Source: an uncultured Oscillospiraceae bacterium (GTDB lineage Bacteria > Bacillota > Clostridia > Oscillospirales > Ruminococcaceae). From it: 24,232 nt of DNA. The stretch's first letter is position 1. Each line of letters begins with the position of its first letter. This document shows positions 1 to 7,057 of this stretch, one piece after another. The DNA lies in NCBI GenBank assembly GCA_900546885.1, contig UREN01000033.1:1-24232 (forward strand), in the 5' to 3' direction. The position numbers and the translations under genes were made by a program. The notes under the pieces are model-generated. The model saw only the letters and a program-made list of their open reading frames with translations, was not told the origin of the DNA and ran no database searches.

Positions 1-37
1 GTAACTCAACTATAACCGATGAGGCCTTATCCTTCAT
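1..37 (-). CDS. Start of a gene truncated by the left window edge (product unknown)
   Basis: On the minus strand an ATG at 37-35 opens a frame reading MKDKASSVIVEL before the window ends. A purine-rich GAGGAAG lies about 9 bases upstream as a possible ribosome binding site. A perfect 16-base dyad (64-79), whose inner half contains TACAAT in a -10-like position, lies just upstream. Twelve residues are too few to identify a family. It could also be chance. The terminator at 100-150 separates it from the gpsA operon, which fits a new transcription unit starting here. Confidence 0.35.
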   Translation of the reverse strand, partial: MKDKASSVIVEL

Positions 38-63
38 CCTTTTTCTTCCTCTGTCCAAGATCT

Positions 64-79
64 ATTGTAGTCCTACAAT
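64..79. promoter_or_regulatory. Perfect 7-2-7 inverted repeat, candidate operator
   Basis: ATTGTAG-TC-CTACAAT is a perfect dyad with a two-base centre, too tight for an RNA hairpin, so a dimeric protein site is the better reading. On the minus strand its distal half gives TACAAT, a possible -10 element about 27 bases before the ATG at 37. No good -35 is visible at 16-18 bases. TGTA/TACA half sites are seen with several repressor families (GntR YtrA type, BlaI/CopY type), but the spacing does not decide between them. Confidence 0.4.
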
Positions 80-99
80 GCCAGGCATTGCCGCCGCAG

Positions 100-150
100 A
101 AAAAAGCCCCGGCCGCCAGATGCCCCAATCGGGCACAGGGCAGCCGGGGC
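100..150 (-). terminator. Rho-independent terminator of the HAD-gpsA-small protein operon
   Basis: Read on the minus strand, a 12-bp stem (139-150 pairing with 106-117, eight outer GC pairs perfect, one G-T wobble) is followed directly by TTTTTT. It lies 9 bases after the stop codon of the small Cys-rich gene. Confidence 0.85.
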
Positions 151-158
151 CTGCCATT

Positions 159-398
159 TCACCCCTGCGCGGCCGCGTTTTCACAGAGCGTATCACCGTG
201 CGGCCAAACGCATTCGCAGCCGCATACGGGTGGTTCGTCCTTTGGTATCACCGTCATGCCGTTTCCATCCGGGCCCTCTCCGTTTTCGTGGGGCGGGGTA
301 TCGTTCCAGCAGGTGAGGTCATTGTTTTCCGTGTCGCCGTCGCACAGGGGAAGGTCTTCGCGCGGGATGCTTTTTGCAAACTGATTCGATTCTGTCAT
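159..398 (-). CDS. Small acidic Cys-rich protein, function unknown
   Basis: A 79-residue protein, hydrophilic and rich in Asp, Glu, Asn, Pro and Gly, with no signal peptide or membrane segment. It has six cysteines, three of them clustered as VCGCEC near the C-terminus, which could bind metal or form disulphides. I do not recognise a family. The ATG at 398 is preferred over the in-frame TTG at 404 because AAAGGAGG sits about 10 bases before the ATG and too close to the TTG. The gene is the last of an operon, 45 bases after gpsA and just before a terminator. An 8-bp perfect hairpin (399-420) abuts the start codon and holds the Shine-Dalgarno sequence, so translation may be controlled. It is real on the strength of start signals and position rather than homology. 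Confidence 0.6.
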   Translation of the reverse strand: MTESNQFAKSIPREDLPLCDGDTENNDLTCWNDTPPHENGEGPDGNGMTVIPKDEPPVCGCECVWPHGDTLCENAAAQG

Positions 399-420
399 GG
401 GCAAAGCGCCTCCTTTGCCC
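399..420 (-). promoter_or_regulatory. Hairpin holding the Shine-Dalgarno of the small Cys-rich gene
   Basis: On the minus strand GGGCAAAG-GAGGCG-CTTTGCCC forms a perfect 8-bp stem with a six-base loop that ends one base before the ATG at 398. The AAAGGAGG ribosome binding site spans the stem and loop. It could limit or switch initiation. It could equally be fortuitous. Confidence 0.45.
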
Positions 421-443
421 TCATCCTATGCACCGGCAGAAAC

Positions 444-1406
444 TCAGGTGTCGAATTCGCCCTTTACACTGCGCTGGAACAGGCGGCGAAGCGCTTCGTC
501 AGCGCCCACATGCAAATAGAGGATTTCATACACTGTCCGGCTGATGGGCAGGTCTACCCCATGCGCCTCCCCCAGCGTGACAAGCGCTTTGGCCGTAGGC
601 ACGCCTTCCGCAAGCTGGTGGAAAGCCTGGCCCCGAATAAAGCTTTCGCCAAAGCACCGGTTATGGCTGTGTGCAGAAAACAGCGTTGCCTCATAGTCGC
701 CCAAATGGCACAGCCCATAGGCGGAAAGTTCATTGCCGCCCATGGCGCGAATCAGGCGCGCCACCTCTCTGGCGCCGCGCGCCATCAGCGCACCCTTCAT
801 GCTGGAAAGGCCGCGCCCGTCCAGCATGCCGGCGGCAATGCCAATGACGTTTTTGGCCGCCGCGCCCAGCTCTGTGCCCACAAGGTCGTGCCCCTTGTAC
901 AGGCGAATCAAATCGGAAGAAAAGGTGTTCACCACATGCGAGGTAACGGCCTCGCTGGCACTGTCTACCACCATGCAGTTCGGGATACCTGCGGTAAAAT
1001 CCTGCACATGGCCCGGCCCCACCCACACGGCAAGGGCCACCGGCTGGTGCACCTCCTCCTGGAACACCTGCGTCAGGCGCTTGCCTGTCTCGCATTCCAG
1101 CCCTTTCATGCAGAGGATAAACGTCTTGCCCGAAATGGGAAATTCATTCAACTGCCTTGCAAATGTGCGCAGCTGCTGCGCACTGATGGAGATGACGATG
1201 GTGTCAGAAAATGCCAGCGCACGGCCCAGATCCGGCTGAGTGCGCACGCTGTCCGGCAGCGTGACATAACCGTTTGCACGCGTTTCGCAAAGCTGTGCAA
1301 ACCCGCGCGAGCCCGCGCGCCCCCACAGCGCCACATTGTGTTTTTGGCCGTGATACCACGCCAGAAAAGAACCCCATCGCCCGCAGCCAAGCACCGTGAT
1401 ATTCAT
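444..1406 (-). CDS. gpsA: NAD(P)-dependent glycerol-3-phosphate dehydrogenase homologue, divergent
   Basis: A 320-residue cytosolic protein of the GpsA family, which interconverts dihydroxyacetone phosphate and sn-glycerol 3-phosphate for phospholipid synthesis. The N-terminal Rossmann motif GCGRWG (residues 7-12) and KGLE (101-104) are clear. The catalytic lysine motif AAAKNV (K185) and the NRCFG segment (N249, R250) are kept. Several usual motifs are altered: GPSF is GPGHVQDF, and the Asn of the GxN segment is replaced in GLSSMKG (199-205). It may therefore be a second GpsA type with changed substrate or cofactor handling. The ATG at 1406 overlaps the HAD phosphatase stop as ATGA, so translation is probably coupled. 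The upstream extension in this frame lies inside the HAD gene and is not used. The length matches the family. Confidence 0.88.
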   Translation of the reverse strand: MNITVLGCGRWGSFLAWYHGQKHNVALWGRAGSRGFAQLCETRANGYVTLPDSVRTQPDLGRALAFSDTIVISISAQQLRTFARQLNEFPISGKTFILCMKGLECETGKRLTQVFQEEVHQPVALAVWVGPGHVQDFTAGIPNCMVVDSASEAVTSHVVNTFSSDLIRLYKGHDLVGTELGAAAKNVIGIAAGMLDGRGLSSMKGALMARGAREVARLIRAMGGNELSAYGLCHLGDYEATLFSAHSHNRCFGESFIRGQAFHQLAEGVPTAKALVTLGEAHGVDLPISRTVYEILYLHVGADEALRRLFQRSVKGEFDT

Positions 1407-2074
1407 GCCTTTGCCCCCTCTTTGCATGCCCGATGGGCCAGCAGCCATGCACACAGCGCAGGCACATCCTGCGCGCAGAACACAGGCGAAAACGGCGCCA
1501 GCTCTGCCTGGCTGCCATAACCGTACAGCGCGCCCACCGCAGGGATGCCGCAATCGCGCGCGCCCTGCATGTCGTTCTCTCTGTCGCCCACCATGACGGG
1601 GCATTTGCCCGCAAGCTGCGGCTGGCCAAGAACCAGCTGCATCACGGCCGTCTTGGTGTCCAGGCTGGCGTCCATGCTGGCTCCGCCAATGTAATCAAAT
1701 GCCTGTTCCAGCCCAAAATGGCGCAGCACGCGCAGTGCCACCGGGTAGGGTTTCGATGTGGCCACACACACCACAAACCCCGCTTCCCGCAGGGCCTGCA
1801 GCATCTGCGGCACACCGGCATAGGGGGCACAGCCATCCAGGCCATGTGTTTGATACAGCTCCCGGTATGTTTCCACCGCCTGCTCCACCTGTGCCTGCGG
1901 CAAAAGCTGGGCCATGCTGCTGCGCAGCGGCGGGCCCAAAAACGGGCGCAGGCGCTGTTCGCCCACGGTAAGGCCAAACGCCTCGAACGTCTTTTGAAAA
2001 GTTGCCAGAATGCCCGGCGCGGAATCGATAAGGGTGCCGTCCAAATCGAACAGCACAGCATCAAACTTCTGCAT
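1403..2074 (-). CDS. HAD-superfamily phosphatase (phosphoglycolate phosphatase-like)
   Basis: A 223-residue HAD hydrolase of the Gph/PGP-like group, expected to remove phosphate from a small phosphorylated metabolite in the cytosol. Motif I FDLDGTLIDS gives the nucleophile D10 and D12. Motif II is VATSKP, a lysine follows in DTKTAV, and motif IV is MVGDRENDMQGA. A helical cap domain lies between motifs I and II. The ATG at 2074 has AAAGGA about 10 bases upstream; a TTG at 2080 in the same frame is too close to it. It is first in the operon and its TGA overlaps the gpsA ATG by four bases. The pairing with a glycerol-3-phosphate dehydrogenase suggests glycerol 3-phosphate, or phosphoglycolate repair, as substrates, but the sequence alone does not settle this. 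Confidence 0.88.
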   Translation of the reverse strand: MQKFDAVLFDLDGTLIDSAPGILATFQKTFEAFGLTVGEQRLRPFLGPPLRSSMAQLLPQAQVEQAVETYRELYQTHGLDGCAPYAGVPQMLQALREAGFVVCVATSKPYPVALRVLRHFGLEQAFDYIGGASMDASLDTKTAVMQLVLGQPQLAGKCPVMVGDRENDMQGARDCGIPAVGALYGYGSQAELAPFSPVFCAQDVPALCAWLLAHRACKEGAKA

Positions 2075-2290
2075 AACCAACGCGTCCTTTCCGGGCCACG
2101 CGGCCCGCGTCTGTAAAACTTATATTTTTTGGGGCCGCCGCATTTGCACACCGTTTTGCCCGCCGCGGCCCCATTCTGCCGCTCTGCTTTCCACACAGGC
2201 CGGGCGCCCCATTTCTGCCCCTCTGGAAAAATGCCCAGATACAATTATTCAGGCCGGCAGCTTCCCTGAAAATTCTTTCAGCGTATGGAT

Positions 2291-2299
2291 ACTATAGCA
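2291..2299 (-). promoter_or_regulatory. Extended -10 promoter for the HAD-gpsA operon
   Basis: On the minus strand TGCTATAGT fits the extended -10 form TGnTATAAT with one mismatch. The -35 region is weak (TTTTCT at 17-bp spacing). The transcript would begin near 2284. Confidence 0.4.
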
Positions 2300-2353
2300 C
2301 AAATTTCACAGAAAGAAAATGCTGCCTTCCGCTTTCCCCACGCGCGCGGCGTG

Positions 2354-2362
2354 TGTTATACT
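2354..2362 (+). promoter_or_regulatory. Extended -10 promoter for the C39-like peptidase
   Basis: TGTTATACT fits TGnTATAAT with one mismatch. The best -35 is only TTTCCC at 18 bp. The distance to the start codon at 2417 gives a leader of about 48 bases. Confidence 0.45.
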
Positions 2363-2416
2363 GATATTGTCAGGTTTTGCCGCAAATTGTCACAGTTTAG
2401 CCAAAGGAGGCGTGCC

Positions 2417-3220
2417 ATGGTTTGGAACAAGCTGCGCCACACAGCGCAATTGATTGTATGCGCCGCACTGGCCGCTTGTGCGGCAGCACCTGCACCGGTG
2501 GCACGGGCCTGTGCGGCCGGCGCACGGCAGGGCGGCGCGCAAAGCGAGGAAGTGCCTCTTTTGATCATGGAAAGCCTGCGCGCCCGCAGGCAAAGCGTGC
2601 CAGCCGTGCTGCTGTACCAACTGCCCGAGCTGCTCAACGGCTGCGAGGCCACCAGCCTTGCCATGCTGCTGCAAAGCTATGGCATTGCCGCAGATAAAAT
2701 GGAGCTTGCCTATCAATACCTGCCCCGTGCAGAATTTTACGAAGAGGATGGCGTTGTTTACGGCCCTGCACCCGATGACGCCTATGCAGGCGACCCCGCC
2801 GCACAGGGGTATTACTGTTACGCACAGCCCGTGTGCACGGCCGCAAACCTTTACCTGCAGCAGGCGGGGCAGACACTTCGCGCGCAGGACCTGACCGGCA
2901 CCACCCCTGCCGGGCTGAAACTTTTGTTGTGTGAAGGCCGCCCTGTGGTGGTATGGGGCACCCTGCAGTTCGAAACGCCGCAGTTCAGCGCCACACACTC
3001 CTGGTTTTTGGAAGAGACAGGGGAAGAATATATTCCCTATTCAAACCTGCACTGCATGCTGCTGTATGGCTATGATGAAGATTTTTACTATTTATGCGAC
3101 CCTTTGTACGGCTACCAGGCAGTGGAAAAAGCGCAGTTTGCCTCTGTTTACGAGCAAATGGAGTGCCGCGCCGTGGCACTGGATGCCCCGGCCGCAGTGC
3201 CCGCACGCATGACAAAATAA
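2417..3220 (+). CDS. Secreted C39-like cysteine peptidase, probable lipoprotein
   Basis: A 267-residue exported protein of the C39-like peptidase group (Peptidase_C39_2 type). The N-terminus has basic residues followed by a hydrophobic stretch (10-22). LAAC (18-21) fits a lipobox, so lipid anchoring at C21 is likely; cleavage after ARA (29-31) is an alternative. The papain-like triad is visible: C76 in NGCEATSLAMLL, H212 in NLHCMLLYGY and D228 in CDPLYGY. Q69 upstream of the cysteine may form the oxyanion hole. It probably acts outside the membrane; the substrate is unknown. The start at 2417 is chosen because AAAGGAGG lies 6 bases upstream and the signal sequence begins there; the frame is open from 2285 but that part is unlikely to be translated. 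It stands alone between its promoter and a terminator. Confidence 0.8.
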   Translation: MVWNKLRHTAQLIVCAALAACAAAPAPVARACAAGARQGGAQSEEVPLLIMESLRARRQSVPAVLLYQLPELLNGCEATSLAMLLQSYGIAADKMELAYQYLPRAEFYEEDGVVYGPAPDDAYAGDPAAQGYYCYAQPVCTAANLYLQQAGQTLRAQDLTGTTPAGLKLLLCEGRPVVVWGTLQFETPQFSATHSWFLEETGEEYIPYSNLHCMLLYGYDEDFYYLCDPLYGYQAVEKAQFASVYEQMECRAVALDAPAAVPARMTK

Positions 3221-3284
3221 AAAGCACCCGCAGAGAATGGGCCAGGCTGAAGCCTTGCCCATTTCTTCCGCGGGTGCCTTTTTG
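3218..3284 (+). terminator. Strong, probably bidirectional terminator
   Basis: GCACCCGC (3224-3231) pairs with GCGGGTGC (3270-3277). An inner ATGGGC/GCCCAT stem extends the hairpin. A run of T follows at 3279-3283 and a run of A precedes it, so it can work both ways. It directly follows the peptidase stop codon. Confidence 0.88.
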
Positions 3285-3451
3285 TTATTGCGCCGTTGAA
3301 AAGCCTTTCTGCTGTTCCCTTTTTTTACGCGGGCAGTTCGGGTGCGAATTTATGAGGGCCAAGCTGAATACAGCCAGTTTCCCGTTTGCTCAAAAGCACG
3401 CCATACGGCTCATTTTCCAATTGACTGTTAAATAAAAAGGGGCCTGCTTTC

Positions 3452-3925
3452 TCAGTTTAATACAGCTTTATATCCGCCTGTTTTATCACCGGTAATGGTA
3501 ATAAAATAAGATTCCCCAAAGTGCGCTTCCCACGAAACGGGTTCCAGATATCTGGTTATGTCTTCCGGATATATGTTTTCATAATTGGGGGCCACATATT
3601 CCGTTATGACCCTGAATTGCACCCACAACTCCACAGCATCGGAAGAGGCGTTCAGCTCCTGCCGGTTCCACACCAGAATGTTATCGGAATCATGTTTGAT
3701 TAACGATTTATCTGCATTGGATATGCCGCCGCTGTATTCGGAACCATCTGCACAAGAATCAAAAACCAATAAACCAATATCTTCTTTTGTATGCAACTGT
3801 ATATGCACAGCTATTTCATCGGCAGCAGGCACATACTCGCCAGGGATTATCTGTTTGTACAAGATAAGGCCAAGCCCCAATACGGCCGCTATGGCAACCG
3901 CTATTCCAATTTTCTTTTTGTCCAT
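3452..3925 (-). CDS. Membrane-anchored protein of unknown function, AT-rich
   Basis: A 157-residue protein with a short basic N-terminus (MDKKK), one hydrophobic helix (about 6-24) and a soluble acidic remainder predicted to face outwards. No catalytic motif is recognised. The segment from about 36 to 155 alternates hydrophobic and polar residues as a beta-rich domain would. The ATG at 3925 has GGGGG about 10 bases upstream. Codon use is visibly more AT-rich than in its neighbours (many ATA, AAT, GAT and TTA codons), which suggests acquisition from another genome. It stands alone, with terminator-type sequences on both sides and no operon partner. I give no function. Confidence 0.7.
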   Translation of the reverse strand: MDKKKIGIAVAIAAVLGLGLILYKQIIPGEYVPAADEIAVHIQLHTKEDIGLLVFDSCADGSEYSGGISNADKSLIKHDSDNILVWNRQELNASSDAVELWVQFRVITEYVAPNYENIYPEDITRYLEPVSWEAHFGESYFITITGDKTGGYKAVLN

Positions 3926-4046
3926 TCGGGAAAAGCCCCCTTTTTTCAGACAACAAATTTTATGCGGCCTTTTCTGTTGCCCCGGTTTTTGAGCAAGCAG
4001 TCAATCGCTCTGTTTTGCACCGGCGGCCCCAGGTGGGCCAATTGCC

Positions 4047-4077
4047 AAAAGGGCGGCCTGCATGCAGGCTGCCCTTT
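4047..4077 (-). terminator. Terminator of the metallo-beta-lactamase gene
   Basis: On the minus strand GGGCAGCCTG-CATG-CAGGCCGCCC forms a stem with one mismatch, followed by TTTT. It begins a few bases after the stop codon at 4084. Confidence 0.75.
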
Positions 4078-4083
4078 CCCCTG

Positions 4084-5103
4084 TCACGCGGCCTGGGCCG
4101 TGTTTTTGCCGCCGCAGGCCACCTGCAGTTTTCCCGCCTCATCGGCATAGCACACAATGGTGCCGTCCGTATCGGTGCGGTAGATGTCTGCGCCTACGCT
4201 TTCAAAAGCTGCCAGCGCCGCGCCGTGCGGGTGGCCGTATTCGTTATCCACCCCGCAGCTGATGGCCACCACGCACGGGTCCACCGTCTGCACAAACGTC
4301 TCACTGTTCGAGGTGTAAGAACCGTGGTGCCCGGCAACCAGCACGTCCGCCGAAAGGTTTCCGCCATACAGAAGGGCATTTTGTTCTGCGGCCTCTTCCC
4401 CGTCGCCGGTACACAGAAGGCTGAAGGCAGGCGCCTCAAAACGCAGCACGGGGCTTGCATCATTCAGGCTCTCGCACGCTTCCCCCTCCGCCAGCACGCA
4501 GAGGGCAGCCTGGCCCAGAGCATACCGTTCGCCCGCCTGCATCGTATGCACGGGCACACCCGCCTGCTGTGCGGCCGCCAACAGCTTTTCATACCCGGTG
4601 CCCGGCTGTTCGGCACATTGGGTAAGGTCTGCCACATACAGTGTGCCAACAGGAAAGTTTTCCAGCAGATACTGCATGCCGCCCATATGGTCTGCATGCG
4701 GATGGGTAAGCACGGCAAATTCCAGCCTGCGCACGCCTGCCTCCTGCAAATAGGCAGCCAGTTCCTCCTGCGTGGCGGCAAGGCCCGCATCCACCAGGGC
4801 GAAATTTCCATCCTGTTCCAACAGCATAGCGCTTGCCTGCCCCACATCTACAATATGCGCACAGGAAGAAGCGTCCTGCGCCTCGGCCGGCACCGCGGAA
4901 GAGCCAAGCCCAAACGCGCGGTACACTTCGTTCCACGAGGGCACAGGCCAACCAAGCTGCTGGCCCAGTGTAAGCGCCAGCGCGCACAGCACAGCTGCTG
5001 CGGAAACAAAAGCTGCGATGCGCCGCATAAGGCGTTTTATTTTCCTTTGCGCCGTGCGGGCCGGGTGCGCGGCGCGCCGCCGGTATGGCTTCCTTCGTGC
5101 CAT
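4084..5103 (-). CDS. ComEC/Rec2-like metallo-beta-lactamase-fold protein
   Basis: A 339-residue protein with a very basic N-terminus (1-28), one membrane helix (about 29-47) and an outward metallo-beta-lactamase domain (about 80-330) of the kind found at the C-terminus of the competence protein ComEC. It shows HIVDVGQASAMLL (83-95), the metal motif HPHADH (134-139), D234 in CTGDGEE, AGHHGS (258-262) and EYGHPH (288-293). Such stand-alone proteins are thought to hydrolyse a phosphodiester, perhaps in DNA, but the substrate is unproven. The chosen ATG has AGGGG about 9 bases upstream. A later ATG at 5028 has no such site. The start lies 67 bases inside the end of the radical SAM gene, so expression is probably coupled. 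Confidence 0.82.
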   Translation of the reverse strand: MARRKPYRRRAAHPARTAQRKIKRLMRRIAAFVSAAAVLCALALTLGQQLGWPVPSWNEVYRAFGLGSSAVPAEAQDASSCAHIVDVGQASAMLLEQDGNFALVDAGLAATQEELAAYLQEAGVRRLEFAVLTHPHADHMGGMQYLLENFPVGTLYVADLTQCAEQPGTGYEKLLAAAQQAGVPVHTMQAGERYALGQAALCVLAEGEACESLNDASPVLRFEAPAFSLLCTGDGEEAAEQNALLYGGNLSADVLVAGHHGSYTSNSETFVQTVDPCVVAISCGVDNEYGHPHGAALAAFESVGADIYRTDTDGTIVCYADEAGKLQVACGGKNTAQAA

Positions 5104-6956
5104 GGCTTTTTCCCCTTTCCTGGCTGTGTTCTTTTGGCCCGCGCAGGGCGCCGGGCCGCCTCTTTTTGCGGCGGCCTGCCCGGGCACAGTGTGCCAATCA
5201 GGTCCTCCCTGTGGGCAAGCTCCAGCGCGCGGCGCACTTTGGGCGCATTTCTGAGCTCATAATATTGCAGCAGGGCCCGCTGCATGGCTTTTTCCTCCGG
5301 TGTTTTTGCCACATAAACGGGCTTGAGGGTATAAGGGTCCAGCCCGGTATAATACATACAGGTGGACACTGTGCCCGGCGTGGGGTAAAAATCCTGCACC
5401 TGTTCGGGGCGCATGTGGTGTTTATATAGGTATTCCGCCATGGTGACGGCGTCGCGCAGCGTGCAGCCGGGGTGGCTGCTCATCAGGTATGGCACAAGGT
5501 ATTGCTTTTTGCCCGCCTTGCGCGTCAGTTCATAAAAGCGCTTGGAAAAGCGGTCAAACACCTCCACCGGCGGCTTGCCCATATATTTCAGCGCGTTCGG
5601 CGCGCAGTGCTCGGGCGCCACCTTCAGCTGGCCGCTGATGTGATGTTCAATCAGCTCTTGGAAAAACGTCTCGTCTTGATCCAGCACCAGATAATCATAG
5701 CGAATACCGGAGCGAATGAACACCTTTTTTACGCCCGGCAGCGCACGCACACGCCGCAGAATGGCAAGATACTCGGAATGATCCACCAGCAGCTTTTGGC
5801 AGGGCGAGGGCGCAAGGCAGTGCTTGCCGCCCTGACACATCCCCTTTGTCATCTGCTGCTTGCAGCTTGGCAGGCGGAAATTGGCCGTGGGGCCCCCAAT
5901 ATCGTGGATATATCCCTTGAAGCCGGGCGCATGCGTCATGGCCTCTGCCTCTGCCACAATGCTGCCGGCGCTTCGCGAGGTGACGCGGCGCCCCTGATGC
6001 ATGGCAATGGCGCAAAAATTGCACCCGCCAAAGCATCCGCGGTTCTGGATGATGGAAAACTCCACTTCCCGAATGGCGGGCACGCCGCCCTTTGCCTCAT
6101 AAGAAGGATGATACCGCCGTGTGAAGGGCATGGCGTGCACCTCGTCCAGCTCGCGCCGGGTAAGCGGCTTGGCGGGCGGGTTCTGCACCAGGTATTGTTC
6201 GCTTTGCTTTTGCACCACGGGCAGGCCGGTGACGGGGTCCTGCTGGTCCATCTGGATGCGGCATGCCTTTGCATAGCTCATCTTATCGGCCGCCACCTTT
6301 TTGTACGAGGCGCACTCGGCATATTTGGGCGGAAGATGGGCAAAATCCGTCAAAAAGCAGGTGCCCGCCACGTCTGTAATGTCTGCCGCGCTTTCTCCCG
6401 CGGCCAGGCGGCGGGCAATTTCGGCTGTCTGATGTTCCGACATGCCGAACGAGACAATGTCTGCCCCGCTGGATTCCAAAATGCTGGGCATCACCGTATT
6501 GCTCCAATAATCATAGTGTGCAAAACGCCGCAGGGAGGCCTCCAGCCCACCCAGCACCACAGGTACATCCGGGTATGCCTGCTTTGCCAGGCGTGTGTAT
6601 ACCGTAGCGCTTCTGTCTGGCCGCCTGCCTGCCACACCGCCGGGCGAATACTCGTCGCGCGTGCGGCGCACCTTGGCCACGGAATAATGGGCCACCATGC
6701 TGTCCACATTGCCGCCGCCAATGAAAAAGCCATAGCGCGGGCGGCCGTATTCCTTCATGCTCTCGCAGGTGTGATATGCCGGCTGGCTGATGATGCCAAC
6801 ACGCCAGCCCTCCTTTTCCAACAGGCGCGCAATGATGGCAGAGCCGAAAGAGGGGTGGTCTACATAGGCGTCGCCCATCACCACCACAAAATCCACATCC
6901 TGCCAGCCGCGGGCCAGCATATCGGCCCGGCAGATGGGAAGAAACTGCTGGTTCAT
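5037..6956 (-). CDS. YgiQ-family radical SAM protein
   Basis: A 639-residue cytosolic protein of the YgiQ (UPF0313) family. The N-terminal domain (about 15-180) contains DVDFVVVMGDAYVDHPSFG, typical of the group. The radical SAM core has CFGGCNFC with C308, C312 and C315, the CX3CX2C cluster that binds the [4Fe-4S] centre. The C-terminal domain shows SSHPGC and QDFYPTPGT, as in the DUF3362 region of the family. The biological reaction is not established. The ATG at 6956 follows AAAGGA by 5 bases; the ATG six bases earlier touches that site. The last 40 residues are basic and low in complexity and overlap the next gene. It lies after the ftsK terminator, with no clear promoter of its own. Confidence 0.9.
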   Translation of the reverse strand: MNQQFLPICRADMLARGWQDVDFVVVMGDAYVDHPSFGSAIIARLLEKEGWRVGIISQPAYHTCESMKEYGRPRYGFFIGGGNVDSMVAHYSVAKVRRTRDEYSPGGVAGRRPDRSATVYTRLAKQAYPDVPVVLGGLEASLRRFAHYDYWSNTVMPSILESSGADIVSFGMSEHQTAEIARRLAAGESAADITDVAGTCFLTDFAHLPPKYAECASYKKVAADKMSYAKACRIQMDQQDPVTGLPVVQKQSEQYLVQNPPAKPLTRRELDEVHAMPFTRRYHPSYEAKGGVPAIREVEFSIIQNRGCFGGCNFCAIAMHQGRRVTSRSAGSIVAEAEAMTHAPGFKGYIHDIGGPTANFRLPSCKQQMTKGMCQGGKHCLAPSPCQKLLVDHSEYLAILRRVRALPGVKKVFIRSGIRYDYLVLDQDETFFQELIEHHISGQLKVAPEHCAPNALKYMGKPPVEVFDRFSKRFYELTRKAGKKQYLVPYLMSSHPGCTLRDAVTMAEYLYKHHMRPEQVQDFYPTPGTVSTCMYYTGLDPYTLKPVYVAKTPEEKAMQRALLQYYELRNAPKVRRALELAHREDLIGTLCPGRPPQKEAARRPARAKRTQPGKGKKPWHEGSHTGGAPRTRPARRKGK

Positions 6957-6980
6957 AAGCATCCTTTCTGTGTTTGCTTC

Positions 6981-7015
6981 AAAACAGGCGGGTGAGCACA
7001 CGCCCGCCCGCCTGT
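6981..7015 (-). terminator. Terminator after ftsK/spoIIIE
   Basis: On the minus strand ACAGGCGGG (from 7015) pairs perfectly with CCCGCCTGT (ending 6984), followed by TTTTG. The T run is short, so readthrough into the radical SAM gene is possible. Confidence 0.6.
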
Positions 7016-7057
7016 ATGCCGTTTTTCATGCTGCCCGCATGCGGTGCAGCCCCTTTG

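Larger units (their letters stand above)
2075..2416. other. Divergent intergenic region between the HAD operon and the C39-like peptidase gene
   Basis: No convincing gene is seen here. It holds outward-facing extended -10 promoters (2291-2299 minus, 2354-2362 plus). The leftward transcript would have a leader of about 210 bases with two GC-rich inverted repeats, 2131-2172 (8-bp perfect arms) and 2092-2107 (GGGCC/GGCCC), the second just before the HAD ribosome binding site. Neither is followed by T on the transcribed strand, so they are not terminators. Confidence 0.5.

Noticed and set aside
78..1520. 480-residue open frame on the plus strand
   Set aside because: It lies opposite gpsA and the small protein gene and crosses a terminator; its composition is not protein-like.
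2131..2172. GC-rich inverted repeat as a terminator
   Set aside because: On the plus strand the T run comes before the stem and on the minus strand A follows it, so neither direction gives a terminator.
3350..3435. 27-residue plus-strand frame after the peptidase terminator
   Set aside because: It has no ribosome site or promoter and a composition typical of chance frames.
5472..6995. 507-residue open frame on the plus strand
   Set aside because: It lies opposite the radical SAM gene, whose motifs are unmistakable.
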